Origin: Schizochytrium sp. TIO01
Lineage: Eukaryota > Sar > Bigyra > Thraustochytrida > Thraustochytriidae
Reading direction: 5' to 3'
Assembly (NCBI GenBank): GCA_004764695.1
Contig: SMSO01000031.1
Location: 1,176,600-1,240,599 of the forward strand
Length of the DNA stretch: 64,000 nucleotides
Part shown: piece after piece, positions 54,383 through 64,000 of the stretch
How positions within the stretch are numbered: the stretch's first letter is position 1
Layout of the letters: the number at the start of each line of letters is the position of its first letter
Notes under the pieces: model-generated
Databases searched by the model: none
Seen by the model: only the letters and a program-made list of their open reading frames with translations
What the model was told of the DNA's origin: nothing
Translations under genes and position numbers: made by a program

Positions 54383-56036
54383 CGTAGAATTTCACGCCAC
54401 CAAATCTTGCAATCGGAGTTTGATGCTCTGGTGCTGTTATATGATAATCTTGATGACAAAGTCAAGATCGGTCGGTGATCAGAACGAGCCCACGAATTCC
54501 CAGTTCGGTGTCTACTACCCAGTTGCTACCGAGTCTCTGGTTTCTTCTTCGCACTGGCCGCAGCCCGTTGCAAGTCTGCGAAGCCGAGCTTCTTCTTCAG
54601 GATCCTACAGACACAGTATTGCAGAGAACAGCAATGACCACAGTTTGTCCACAAACTTTGCGCAAGACGCCTCGGACGCGTCCAAACCCAAGACAGCTCT
54701 AATGCTGTATTTGGTATGCCGCATGCGACGCTCGCTGCGGTCACGTCGGAAGGGTTGGACTGCGGCGTGGGTGTCTATGGTCGCGCCGAGGCTCTGCTGC
54801 CTTCTTTTTGGGGGTTCCCAAAACCTGTTCTTTCTTTAGGACTAATTCGGCATCTTGAAAGTCAATTATAAATGGATATAGGATCAGGTCAGCCCAGATT
54901 AAATCAGATCAGACCATGTGCTTCGGTCTACTCCTCATCACGGCGATAGCTACTGCTGCCAAACATCTCTGCGACGTTGATCGCTTGCATCGAAAACTCA
55001 GTGACAGACAGACCAGTTGGATTATTCACATGGAGCAGGAGGATTTGCGTAATAAATCATGATTGGAATGAATGATCCATGCGAAGGGCAAATTCTCAGT
55101 CTCCAGACACGAAGCTCTTTCAGACTCGAGCACAGCAAGCAGTATTATACGCACTCTTTACACGGGGAGTCGACGCTTTACGTGGCCAGGCTGATGCACA
55201 ACTAGTATAAACTTCAACTTGTATAAACTCGCTCAGCGTCAACGTCTGTGGTGTTGTGAGTTGATCCACCCTTTACCTTAGCAATCGATCGATCAACTAA
55301 TCAATCAACTGATAATGAATTTTGCTGGAGAAAACCTGCTTGCTTTGGGCAAATAGTCGAAGCACACGCTCTTGGGCGTCACATGTTCCCTTCGAAAACC
55401 TTGAGCACCGCGGTGGTGCAGAAGTAGTAGGTTTGCGATGCTCTCCGCATTGCGATCTTCGGCCCCATTCGATGACGCAGACTTTCGACGAATCTATAAC
55501 AACTTTCCACCCTCCAGAGAATACTTTGATTTTAAAGGTAAATCAATTATGAAGAATAAAACGAATATGTATTCTTCTTCTTATTATTAATTTTTTATTT
55601 TTTATTGTATTGAAATAGTATGATAGGATACATGGATTATTTTTGGAGGCAAAGTAGATCATCAACTTTATAAAGCTCCCTTTAGTACTCTTTTGACAGT
55701 CCCTAGGTTGCTCTGCAGGTATTGGTAGCGTTACGTTGCTAGTAATTGTTTTTATCTTGAAATAAAGGCAAAGTCAATGAGTAAAGTTGGAAACAGTGAA
55801 AGAAAAGATTATATACACCGCCTGGGTTGATATGGAATCACACAAACGCAGGTATTCAAAGGCAGTTCGTCGTGTTCTCTCTCAACTTTAAAAGCCAACT
55901 TCTCCCCAGAAGCTGGTGCGCAGGATTCGGGCCCAAATGTCACATCTGCTGGAGAATATTGATGAAGACTATGCCTCAAGTTGCCAAAACTTTACCTTCT
56001 GATGCTTAAGAACTCTTGTCCAAGTTTTAAGTGCAG

Positions 56037-56099
56037 TTTTTTCTCCTTCTTTTTCCCTTCTTTTCTTCTTATTTCCTCTTTCTTTCCATTCTTCCTCCA
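56037..56099. repeat. Polypyrimidine tract
   Basis: About 63 bases are C or T with only two interrupting A. It could be a low-complexity relic or part of a transcript's control region. Confidence 0.7.
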
Positions 56100-56575
56100 A
56101 GCTCGAGCTGAGTTAAGCTATTCATGTTGAGAGCACATTGTCGCTCACCAATGTCGTATCTCTATGGCCGCCATCCACGCACTCTTCGAGTCACTGGTAT
56201 GCGACGGTCCAAAGTATTCATCATCGCCTCCATATCAGTCCTCAGTTGTCCAAGTTTGCTCTTATCGCAATCATCGAATCTCTTTTCGAAGTTTGCCCCC
56301 GCACTATTAGGGTTCCTAGATGTTTCCGTGTTCGTTCCTTCTCACTTTTCAGGTCCTTCACGAAGCAGCAAATACACGTTCGCGCTCGGTTTGTTTTAAT
56401 ACGTTGTGAAGGAGTCTGTCTCTAAGATCATTGGCCGTCTTGCAGACTTTGAGTGCATCTGTGCGCTCTCGCAGAGCTTTTGATGGATCGTCTTCAACGG
56501 TTGCGTGGGTTTCGATGAATTGCGCTGTGAAATTGCAAAATGTAAAACTATGAATTCTTAAACTATAACTTCTTA

Positions 56576-56654
56576 AATTATAAATTGTGAAATTATAAAT
56601 TGTGAAATTATAAATTGTGAAATTATAAATTGTGAAATTATAAATTGTGAAATT
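56576..56654. repeat. 15-base tandem repeat TAAATTGTGAAATTA
   Basis: Five units follow one another almost without change, preceded by diverged partial copies from about 56550 and ending in AATTGCACG. A related AATTGC word also precedes the array near 56531. Confidence 0.92.
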
Positions 56655-57115
56655 GCACGATGTTCGTCCCATTCATTCAAAGCACTTGCTTGTTTCCGAA
56701 GTTGAGGGAAGTTTAAAGGAAACAGAATCCATCGTCAAGACTTTGCTGGTCCCGGACGAGCAATGCAATGGCACCGTTCGTAGGTCCTACCTACGCACAA
56801 ACACGAAGAAGATCATCGCTTCCGACTTTTCTCGCTTCTGTCCGGAGCTGTGAAGAAACTCATTGAGAAGGACTCTGATTTCCGATGCCTGAACATGGAA
56901 TCGAAAAGGACCCATCATCTGGCCCACTTTTTTGAGGGTGTCGGCGAAAAATCCAAATTTGTAGTATTTCTTTCACGAACTGCACTTGAACTTCGTCATC
57001 GTCATCACAAAGACAAATCTGGTACATCGTGGCAGTACGATACATCGAGAACTCCCGCTACGACCAGGTTAATCGGAGTGATGGATTTTATCGTCATACA
57101 TATAGCTCGCCAGTG

Positions 57116-57160
57116 TTTCATTTTCATTTTCATTTTCATTTTCATTTTCTTTTTTTTTTT
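57116..57160. repeat. (TTTTCA)n repeat with T run
   Basis: About five TTTTCA units are followed by a run of T. It is a simple-sequence repeat in the long divergent gap. Confidence 0.85.
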
Positions 57161-58291
57161 CCTTTAAAAAAAATAGAATTTATATAAATATATAAATAAC
57201 ATGAATGATCACAATCATAATAAAAAAAGGTACGAACAAAACATGGAAATGAAACCTCTCGAGGAAACTAAACAGGGGCGGGATTGTCAGCCGCTGAACA
57301 GCTTCGAGTGATAGTCGGTGCTTTATCACCTTAATTCTCCGCCCCTTGTTGCCGCTCTTGGCTGTTTCCGAAGCTGCTCGTTGCGAAGAAAGTCGACTGT
57401 AATTGCATGTACTGCCTAATGACTAAGTAGGACTCTTTACGAGAATGAATGTGCATGTTGGAGCAATTTTAGCTTTCAGGCACAGAAAAAGCATTCTTGC
57501 AATAAAATAAATGATCGTCATACGTACATATAACCTAAGTAAGTAGTAGGCATCTACCTACCTGGAACCGTAGCGAGTAAGTAATAAAGGAGTAAAGTTA
57601 ATCAATCGGATTCTCAACAAACAACTTGAAAGAAACAAATACTTTTCCTGCTCGCCAGTCCCCTTATCCGCGAGGAAGGAGAGGGTCGTTTCCGTCGGTT
57701 GGTTGGCCGGTCGGTCATTCTGGCTTCGAACCTAGTTTGCCTCCAGACTTGGTTGCAGGCGTCGGAGGCTACGTTGAGGCTCTTCGTGAAGGCTTGGACT
57801 GTTTTCATCTCAGGTTGTTGTTCTTTGTTGTGCTGCTCTCGCTGCAAGGAAAAGCGCATCGTCGTAAAAGGTGCCTGCAGTCAGTCACCAACAGCAGACG
57901 TGGAGAGCCGGCGGAGCCTGAGGAGGTTCACCTATCTCTCGCTCCTGAGAAGGGCAAGCAACTCCGGAGAGGAAATTATTGGTATCTAGCCAGCTCACGC
58001 TTGTGCTTTGTTTGCTAGTTAATTCGAAGAGAGGAACGTTGAGTCACAGACAGACGCTTTGCGAAGCAGCAATTAAACTATATCTAATCCTCGTCAGGCC
58101 ATCTCTACATTTATTGGGCCGAGCAGACCCAGGAGCAAGAGGAAGCTGGTGTGGCTCCACGGTGGTGTGAGCAAACCTGCCCCGGGAAGCTTCGTCTGAA
58201 GAGGAAACGGAAAAGTGAAGCCATCACCTCGTTGAGCCTAAAAGTTGAAGAGAACAGATCGCTTTTAGAAAAGACAATCAATTCGCATAAA

Positions 58292-59776
58292 ATGGGGCAG
58301 AATCGCAATGGCGCTGGTAAAACGCTGCAGGTAGTGATCTGCAGCATTGCAGGTGGATTTTACTTTGGATATAACTCAGGAGTTGTAAGCGGTCTTACGA
58401 GCACGATTGTGCAATGCCATTTCTTCCCGACAGACCCAGTCTCTGTTGAAGAAACCACGATGCAGTCCACCTACCGTGGACTCTTCACAGCATGCATCCT
58501 CGTAGGTGGTATTTTGGGTGCAATTCTTGGCGTTCCATTTGCTGACATGTTCGGTCGCCGGCTAGGTTATATTGCATGCGGTGTTATTGGCAGCATTGGC
58601 ATTCTGCAAGGATTCATCGATAATTTTGCCATCCTTGTATTGATTCGCACCATCATGGGCGTTGCGGTAGGTGCCTTCTCTGTGATTGTTCCGCTCTTTG
58701 TCACAGAGACATGTCCGCCCGCTACCCGTGGTTCAACTGGCACGATCTTTCAAGTTGCAATTTGTTTCTCAATTTTTGTGAGCCAGGCTCTCAACTATGC
58801 CATGTACCCAGAATACTCCAATGAGACCATTGATAGCATGTGCGTTCCTACATGGAAGTGGAAGTTCCAGCTTGCGCTTGGTTGCTTACCTGCTACCTTT
58901 GCCATCATTCATGGGCTTATCTGGATGCCCGAATCCAAAGATTGGCTCTACCGTCAAGGCCGAATCGACCTCACCGAGGAATTTGCACGCTCTGAGAGCC
59001 ACCAAAGTCTTAATAATATGGATTCTGGTGACGTCCGACGTTTAGAAGCTCTTGATGAGTCTGCTCTTGAGACTGATCTCCCCGAACCTTTGCTCATTCG
59101 TGCACCTGCACCCGATAAAATTGGAAAGTTCACTTGGTGCGAGCTCCTTTTTTCTCAGTATGGCCTCGAATGGTCGGGTATTGGCGTCGGCTTGGCTATG
59201 TCAACGCAACTTACTGGCATCAACGCATTCATCTGCTACAGTCCTCAAATATTTAAGGACGCTGGCTTTACGAATGTGCTTGTCCTCACTGTTGTCGCGG
59301 TTGGCCTTTGGAACACTGTTAGTGTCTTTGCAGCCCTCAGCCTTGTTGATAGACTTGGTCGTCGACCCCTCATGCTGACAGCAGAAATTGGCATGACAAC
59401 CTGTGCAATGATTCTCGCTGCCTCTTACTCATTTCTTGATGAGGGCACTCTCAAATCGATTGTCACAGTCGTTGGCCTTATGGGATTTATTTTCTTTTTT
59501 GAGGTGGGCCCTGGCTCTTTGTTCTTTCTAATGGCATCTGAAACTTTTCCGCGTGTTGTTCGTTCAAAGGCACTTGTTCTGACGAACGTTTTCAACTGGA
59601 TTTTTAATATTTGTGTCACATTTGGGTTTCCCATTATTGATAAAGCCATTGGAACGAGTATGACATTTGCGCTCTTAGCCATGTTTGGTATGGCCAGTGT
59701 CACTTTTGTTTACTTTAAGATGCCCGAAACAAAGGGAGACCTTCCGCCTACACCTCTGTTGGACATATTCTCCTGA
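58292..59776 (+). CDS. Sugar porter (major facilitator superfamily)
   Basis: This is a 12-helix hexose-type carrier. The frame is open from 58151 (GTG), but the first ATG is 58292, giving 494 residues. Family marks in order are GGFYFGYNSGVVSGL in helix 1, ADMFGRRLGYIACG after helix 2, a helix-5 region VIVPLFVTETCPPATRG, the PESKDWLYRQGR motif before the central loop, QLTGINAFICYSPQIF in helix 7, VDRLGRRPLML after helix 8 and the final PETKG (MPETKGDLPP). All five standard sugar-porter signatures are present. It is likely a proton symporter or facilitator at the plasma membrane; the sugar is unknown. The gene stands alone between two long or convergent gaps. Confidence 0.95.
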   Translation: MGQNRNGAGKTLQVVICSIAGGFYFGYNSGVVSGLTSTIVQCHFFPTDPVSVEETTMQSTYRGLFTACILVGGILGAILGVPFADMFGRRLGYIACGVIGSIGILQGFIDNFAILVLIRTIMGVAVGAFSVIVPLFVTETCPPATRGSTGTIFQVAICFSIFVSQALNYAMYPEYSNETIDSMCVPTWKWKFQLALGCLPATFAIIHGLIWMPESKDWLYRQGRIDLTEEFARSESHQSLNNMDSGDVRRLEALDESALETDLPEPLLIRAPAPDKIGKFTWCELLFSQYGLEWSGIGVGLAMSTQLTGINAFICYSPQIFKDAGFTNVLVLTVVAVGLWNTVSVFAALSLVDRLGRRPLMLTAEIGMTTCAMILAASYSFLDEGTLKSIVTVVGLMGFIFFFEVGPGSLFFLMASETFPRVVRSKALVLTNVFNWIFNICVTFGFPIIDKAIGTSMTFALLAMFGMASVTFVYFKMPETKGDLPPTPLLDIFS

Positions 59777-60491
59777 GCAATCAGCCTTTCTATTTTGCAC
59801 ACAATCACGCCCTCACACTGGATCTCATCTGCGAATAATTTGCTAGTTTCTGCCACCTGTGCTCAATTTCTTATACCAAGAGCTTCGCAGATTGCCGCGG
59901 AGTGTGTTTCAAATGTGATTGTAATGACCACCGATGCATAGTTTGGCTTGTGCGATCATTCGAATTTTACCTCCCGATTACACTACCACTTCGTGTTTGT
60001 ACTACTACAGTTGTTTCGTAATTTTTTATAATTGAAGGTATATTTCTCATTTCTTTTCTACACAGTATCATGCATTTTAACATGCGCTTTTCAAAAAATA
60101 TAAAATCAGTGAAAATTTGTGCAGATCTGTAACGAAGTGTTTCAGCCTCGCCTAACCCCTAATTATAAAAAATGCCGTTCGCTCTACAGCTTTCAAAATA
60201 CACATAGGAATCGATCTTTGGAATATATATTGTTTAGTATTCAATCAATCTATATAAAAATATGAATTTCAAATAGAAAAAAGTAGTTATTCCAAGTCTT
60301 CGAAGAGCAAATTGCCTTTGAGCAAAGGCTGCTCCTATACTAAGACACTCAATCAGGAGGAGTAGGAAAGACGTTCTTTCCTCTGACATAGCTTAGTTTG
60401 AATGAAGTCCAGACGGGGAGAAGATGATAGAAAATCTTGTTGTCCTATTACTATAATTATTAAAAATGGAGGATCAAAACTGAAGACTCTA
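59777..60491. other. Convergent intergenic gap (sugar porter / RCC1 protein)
   Basis: This 715-base gap between gene ends is AT-rich at 60015-60290. No gene is visible. Confidence 0.5.
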
Positions 60492-63400
60492 TCAATGCAC
60501 GTTTGCTTCACGAGTAGCGAGAAATATAGTTGAAGATCTACCTGCGTAAACGTTGGTGGCATAGAGAGGTGCCTCGGGGTCATCTTCGTCAACAAGATGC
60601 ACTTGTCGTGGCTTGGAGACATATGTGGGGCAAACTTCAAGGGATACTGGATCCTGCAGAGGTAATCCGAGCTGTCCATGGGAACCAAGACCAAAAGTAA
60701 AGGCACGGCCATCTGTACTAACCACGGCAGAATGGCGGTGGCCACATGCAATCCGGCTCACACGAATTGATTTCTTAATAAAGTACTGGACGAGTGTTGG
60801 TTCGTACTTAGATGTTCGGTCTCCATGACCAAGTTCGCCAGCAACACCAGCACCCCAACTCAGAGTAAGGCCACCCAGGGTCAACGCCAGACAATGTTGT
60901 GAGGAGCTTGAAATCCGGGCAATATGGATGCGGTCGACGCCTGGGTACGGCGGAGGAAGCTTTACGAGAACTGGCATCGGCGAGCGTACAAACTCGTTAC
61001 GGGTCGAGCCGAGTCCTCGCGCAGCACAATCAGCACCCCAGGCGTACATTCTACCCTTTTCCGTCAAAATAAGAGAATGCTGGGAACCACATGCAACCTG
61101 GACGATCCTTGCCCGCTCTGGAAGATGCACAATACGGGGATGATCACGAGCAAAGCCTGTAGGACAAATAGCCTCACGTTCAGAGGGCTCTGGACCATAT
61201 TTTGCATGCAGTAAATCCAATAATTCCTGCTGACGATTTCCATACAAACGTAGCATAGTACTTAGAAAGCCCGGGTTCGTGCGAATCTTGTTCGGGTTGT
61301 ACTTAAGGTAGAAGCGTCGTACACGCGCAGCGAACTCAAGGTTTGCCGGGATACTCCCATCCTGGCCATTCATCATAGTATCTTGTGTTTCGGACCGGCG
61401 GCGTCCACTCTCGTCTAAGCCACGTCGGGCTCGAGCACCCGAGTTCTCCAAGCTTGCCATCGCAATGGGAACGTCAGAACCGATTTCGTAAGCAAGGCCA
61501 TCTGCATCGATAGCCAAAACATTATGGGCTCCAACTGCAACATCCCGCAAACGAATGTCGTCGTGCGGTGGCCACATTGTGGATGGAAAATAACTTGCAG
61601 AGGCTGATGGATGCTTCTTCCAGCCAGCATGACTAGCACGAGAGCCTGTGTAAGCCGGCCTATGATCTTTGTTCCACAAAAGCAAGTGTGCTGATCCAGG
61701 CTCGCGGGTTGCAGGATCACCAGCACTCTTGGCATTAGAAGCAGCATTGCGATCGGCCTGTGTTGCAGCATAACGCGGAACAAGGCCAACAGGTCCTGCA
61801 TTTTGCCCCTCCATTCCAGATCCTGGAGACATTCCAGTTGTTGGAGAACCGTGGGCTCCTGACTGGAAAGCTCGTTTGCGACTTTCCTCCATAGCACCAC
61901 GATCAACAATGCAACCAAACCAGCCATTCGATGTACAGCACGAGACCTTGAGGGATCGAGCTCCAGTCATAGCAAGCTCAGTTTGTTGTACTGGCCGTAA
62001 GTGGTCCGGGTTCCACTGGTACAGCTGACCATCCTTGGTGGTGAATCGCCAGTTATCCAAGTTACCGGCTGCACTTGTTATGACTTGACCAGAAAGTTCA
62101 CGAACAACAACAGGTGTCGCCTCGTAAATTGCAGGCATTGGTACAATTGTGAAAGGCGAACTTCCACTCACTGAAGCTGGTGAAGCAATTCCAGATGAAG
62201 TACGATCCATACTCTCGTCTGGCTTTCTATTTGACATAAGATCACCGGCACGAAGTAGAAGTTGCTCGTGATGAAACGCAAGCAGCTCTCTTGTATAGCA
62301 TACAACCGAAGGATCCTTATCCATGGCACCACAAAAGAGTACACGGAGGTTGTTTGAGTACTCCTTTTCATTAAAACGTGAGATGTCAAACGATGGTGTG
62401 GAGGGAGCATTTGCATGCATTGAATCGTCAACGTCAAGTGTTAAATGTACTCCATTTTCACCTTCTAAATCCCGTGTACGGGTATAATCTGGCTGCGAGC
62501 CATTATCTCCAGTATAGTGACTAGTCACCGTTCTAATAGAATTGACGGCAGGACGGACCTTGCGTGGCGGTAGCACAGCAGGCGGGGCATCATTGATAAG
62601 ATATAGGCCAGCAAAGTGAGATGCGTTGCTGTAGCACACCACATTGTGCAAATTACCAGACGCGAAAGCAACAACTTCGTGGTTCGACTCAATCTCCCGT
62701 GATTGACGGAAGCGCGTGGGGATCCGAGGGCCATTCTTTACAATTTCTGGGAAACCCCAGTAGAACAATTCGTCATCTTGATCAAGAGCCCATGTTGTAT
62801 TCGTACCACATGAAATATTCTTAATGCTAGTGCCTTCAGGTGCGACATCAGCAAATCGAACCATGCGGGGAATTGTCGAAAGATTAGTGGAGTCATCATC
62901 AACACCAAACTCTGAAACGACACCGAGCTGACCATTAACACCATCGCCCCAAGTCCATACACGTCCTTGATCATCTAAAGCGGCAGAGTGGTATGCGCCA
63001 CAGGCCACTTGGACCACCCGACGCATATCCTGCAGCAAGGCCACACGCTTAGGATCTAGACGATTTTGAGTGTCACCGTGACCAAGGGCGCCAGATTCAC
63101 CAAAGCCCCAAGAGTAGACAACACCATCAGCAGTTACTGCTAATGAATGCGCATCACCAGCACTAATGCCAACCACAACCTCATCCTCAAGATTTCGGCG
63201 AATCCACGTCGGCATAAGACGGTCTCGACCAGAATCACCCAGACCAAGTCGCCCGCATGTGGCGACTCCGCAGCTAAACACCATACCAGAGCGCGCCATG
63301 AGCAACGTATGCTCTCGACCACACGACACAGATACAATTTCTACACATGCGTCTGGCATTATGACGCTCTTGGTTTCGTCGATCATATAATTTTCAATCT

Positions 63401-63962
63401 TCGCTGGAATACTTTGAACTCCAACTTCCATTCCCTGGCCAAGACGACCAGCTTCACCCCAACCCCAAGCGTACACAGTTCCAGCAAGACCACCAGATGT
63501 CATACTCACAGCGGCGGTATGATCACGACCACAGTCAACTGAAGTGACAATGATTTCCTGCTCAATGAAGTATTCGACCACACGTGGCTCTGCTAAAGTC
63601 TCCTCGTCACCATGTCCAAGGCGACCAGCACCACCGTATCCGAACGTGAGCAAAACACCAGCACGTGTCACTAGGGCAGAGTGTCGGTTGCCACAGGCCA
63701 CTTGCACAATTTCAATCTGGTGAGGCAAGAGAGTTCCAGGGATAACCATACTACGTCGCAACAATGAGTTTCCAAATTCTGTCTTTTCTTCCTGGTCACC
63801 GTCATCCTCGTCTTCCTCTTCGTCAACAAGATTGTCGTTAGGATTGCTGTCTGGAGATGCAAGGCCAAAGCTCTCTTTGGATGCGGTTGAGTTTCTCCTT
63901 CCACCGCCGCTGTTCGATAAATCTTGAATCATCATCTGCTCGCGTTCCTGAGAAAGTCCCAT
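60492..63962 (-). CDS. RCC1-repeat protein with two propeller blocks, 1,156 residues or more
   Basis: RCC1 repeats fold into seven-bladed propellers that often act as exchange factors or scaffolds. The first block spans residues about 85 to 440 with typical blades (RHSALVTRAGVLLTFGYGGA, YAWGWGEAGRLGQG, CGRDHTAAV). A second block spans about 960 to 1,150 (VQVACGSQHSLILTEKGRMY, LSWGAGVAGELGHGD, FTFGLGSHGQLGLP). The 500 residues between are mostly polar and low in known motifs, with a stretch FYLKYNPNKIRTNPGFLSTM that may be a folded helical piece. The N-terminal tail is acidic (DEEEDEDDGDQEEK). I use the ATG at 63962, but the frame stays open to the window edge (it reads VTTFVSIHGLP before it), so the true start may lie outside. 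A specific partner cannot be named. Confidence 0.88.
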   Translation of the reverse strand: MGLSQEREQMMIQDLSNSGGGRRNSTASKESFGLASPDSNPNDNLVDEEEDEDDGDQEEKTEFGNSLLRRSMVIPGTLLPHQIEIVQVACGNRHSALVTRAGVLLTFGYGGAGRLGHGDEETLAEPRVVEYFIEQEIIVTSVDCGRDHTAAVSMTSGGLAGTVYAWGWGEAGRLGQGMEVGVQSIPAKIENYMIDETKSVIMPDACVEIVSVSCGREHTLLMARSGMVFSCGVATCGRLGLGDSGRDRLMPTWIRRNLEDEVVVGISAGDAHSLAVTADGVVYSWGFGESGALGHGDTQNRLDPKRVALLQDMRRVVQVACGAYHSAALDDQGRVWTWGDGVNGQLGVVSEFGVDDDSTNLSTIPRMVRFADVAPEGTSIKNISCGTNTTWALDQDDELFYWGFPEIVKNGPRIPTRFRQSREIESNHEVVAFASGNLHNVVCYSNASHFAGLYLINDAPPAVLPPRKVRPAVNSIRTVTSHYTGDNGSQPDYTRTRDLEGENGVHLTLDVDDSMHANAPSTPSFDISRFNEKEYSNNLRVLFCGAMDKDPSVVCYTRELLAFHHEQLLLRAGDLMSNRKPDESMDRTSSGIASPASVSGSSPFTIVPMPAIYEATPVVVRELSGQVITSAAGNLDNWRFTTKDGQLYQWNPDHLRPVQQTELAMTGARSLKVSCCTSNGWFGCIVDRGAMEESRKRAFQSGAHGSPTTGMSPGSGMEGQNAGPVGLVPRYAATQADRNAASNAKSAGDPATREPGSAHLLLWNKDHRPAYTGSRASHAGWKKHPSASASYFPSTMWPPHDDIRLRDVAVGAHNVLAIDADGLAYEIGSDVPIAMASLENSGARARRGLDESGRRRSETQDTMMNGQDGSIPANLEFAARVRRFYLKYNPNKIRTNPGFLSTMLRLYGNRQQELLDLLHAKYGPEPSEREAICPTGFARDHPRIVHLPERARIVQVACGSQHSLILTEKGRMYAWGADCAARGLGSTRNEFVRSPMPVLVKLPPPYPGVDRIHIARISSSSQHCLALTLGGLTLSWGAGVAGELGHGDRTSKYEPTLVQYFIKKSIRVSRIACGHRHSAVVSTDGRAFTFGLGSHGQLGLPLQDPVSLEVCPTYVSKPRQVHLVDEDDPEAPLYATNVYAGRSSTIFLATREANVH

Positions 63963-64000
63963 AGGAAGTCCATGGATTGAAACAAATGTTGTAACATCAA

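Larger units (their letters stand above)
54383..58291. other. Divergent intergenic region, 3.9 kb, anoctamin to sugar porter
   Basis: No protein gene is supported. It contains a polypyrimidine stretch at about 56037-56099, a 15-base tandem repeat at 56576-56654 and a TTTTCA repeat with a T run at 57116-57160. Short frames such as 56124-56399 and 56850-57167 overlap repeats and match nothing. Confidence 0.5.

Noticed and set aside
54420-54839. 139-residue frame just upstream of the anoctamin gene
   Set aside because: Ser/Arg mixed composition without domains, in a likely promoter; competing frames overlap it.
56124-57167. Several short frames that could be a decayed gene around a tandem repeat
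   Set aside because: No recognisable protein piece in any frame; repeats alone explain the open stretches.
57700-57760. tRNA-like B-box word (TTCGAACC)
   Set aside because: No matching A box or cloverleaf arms around it.

Overview
This is a nuclear fragment from a protist. It carries gamma-tubulin, an outer-arm axonemal dynein intermediate chain, an anoctamin, a reticulon-type ER protein and a multi-domain SET histone methyltransferase, so it is eukaryotic and the organism probably builds a motile flagellum at some stage. Genes are long and mostly intron-free (two introns in gamma-tubulin, one in the dynein gene), and base composition is intermediate. A thraustochytrid-like stramenopile would fit, but that is inference from style and gene content, not proof.

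I support sixteen protein genes. Left to right: gamma-tubulin (+), a UBA-UAS-UBX Cdc48/p97 cofactor (-), a small unknown protein (+), a CIA30/NDUFAF1-type complex I assembly factor (-), a large Ser/Ala/His-rich low-complexity protein (+), a membrane receptor that I read as Big_5-like domain + pentameric ligand-gated channel core + SAM domain (+), the dynein intermediate chain (-), a divergent equilibrative nucleoside transporter (-), an ACAD10/11-type aminoglycoside-phosphotransferase-fold protein with a new C-terminal half and a possible peroxisomal signal (-), a Tudor-like/PHD/AWS-SET methyltransferase (+), a SulP anion transporter (-), a 2,622-residue nuclear-looking protein with a huge Cys-rich zinc-binding block (+), a reticulon-domain protein (+), an anoctamin (-), a sugar porter (+) and a two-block RCC1-repeat protein (-) that may run off the right edge. 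Several have no ATG at the start of the longest reading frame; I chose the first sensible ATG and say so.

The genes do not form one pathway. They are a typical mixed eukaryotic neighbourhood. Gaps between converging genes are short (0.2 to 0.9 kb) and gaps between diverging genes are long (1.1 to 7.9 kb). The longest gap, about 33.7 to 41.6 kb, contains an almost pure 1.09-kb (TTTA)n tract and several other tetranucleotide repeats. I saw no tRNA, rRNA, CRISPR array or intact transposon.

The best candidate for something undescribed is the channel-like receptor at 13665-16040: its domain order is unusual, and it has one more membrane segment than standard pentameric channels, which would put its SAM domain in the cytosol. 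Next are the giant Cys-rich protein, the TTTA tract, a textbook heat-shock-element palindrome in a 3'-3' gap, and a set of single-base frame breaks in three otherwise well-conserved genes, which are either assembly errors or something more interesting.
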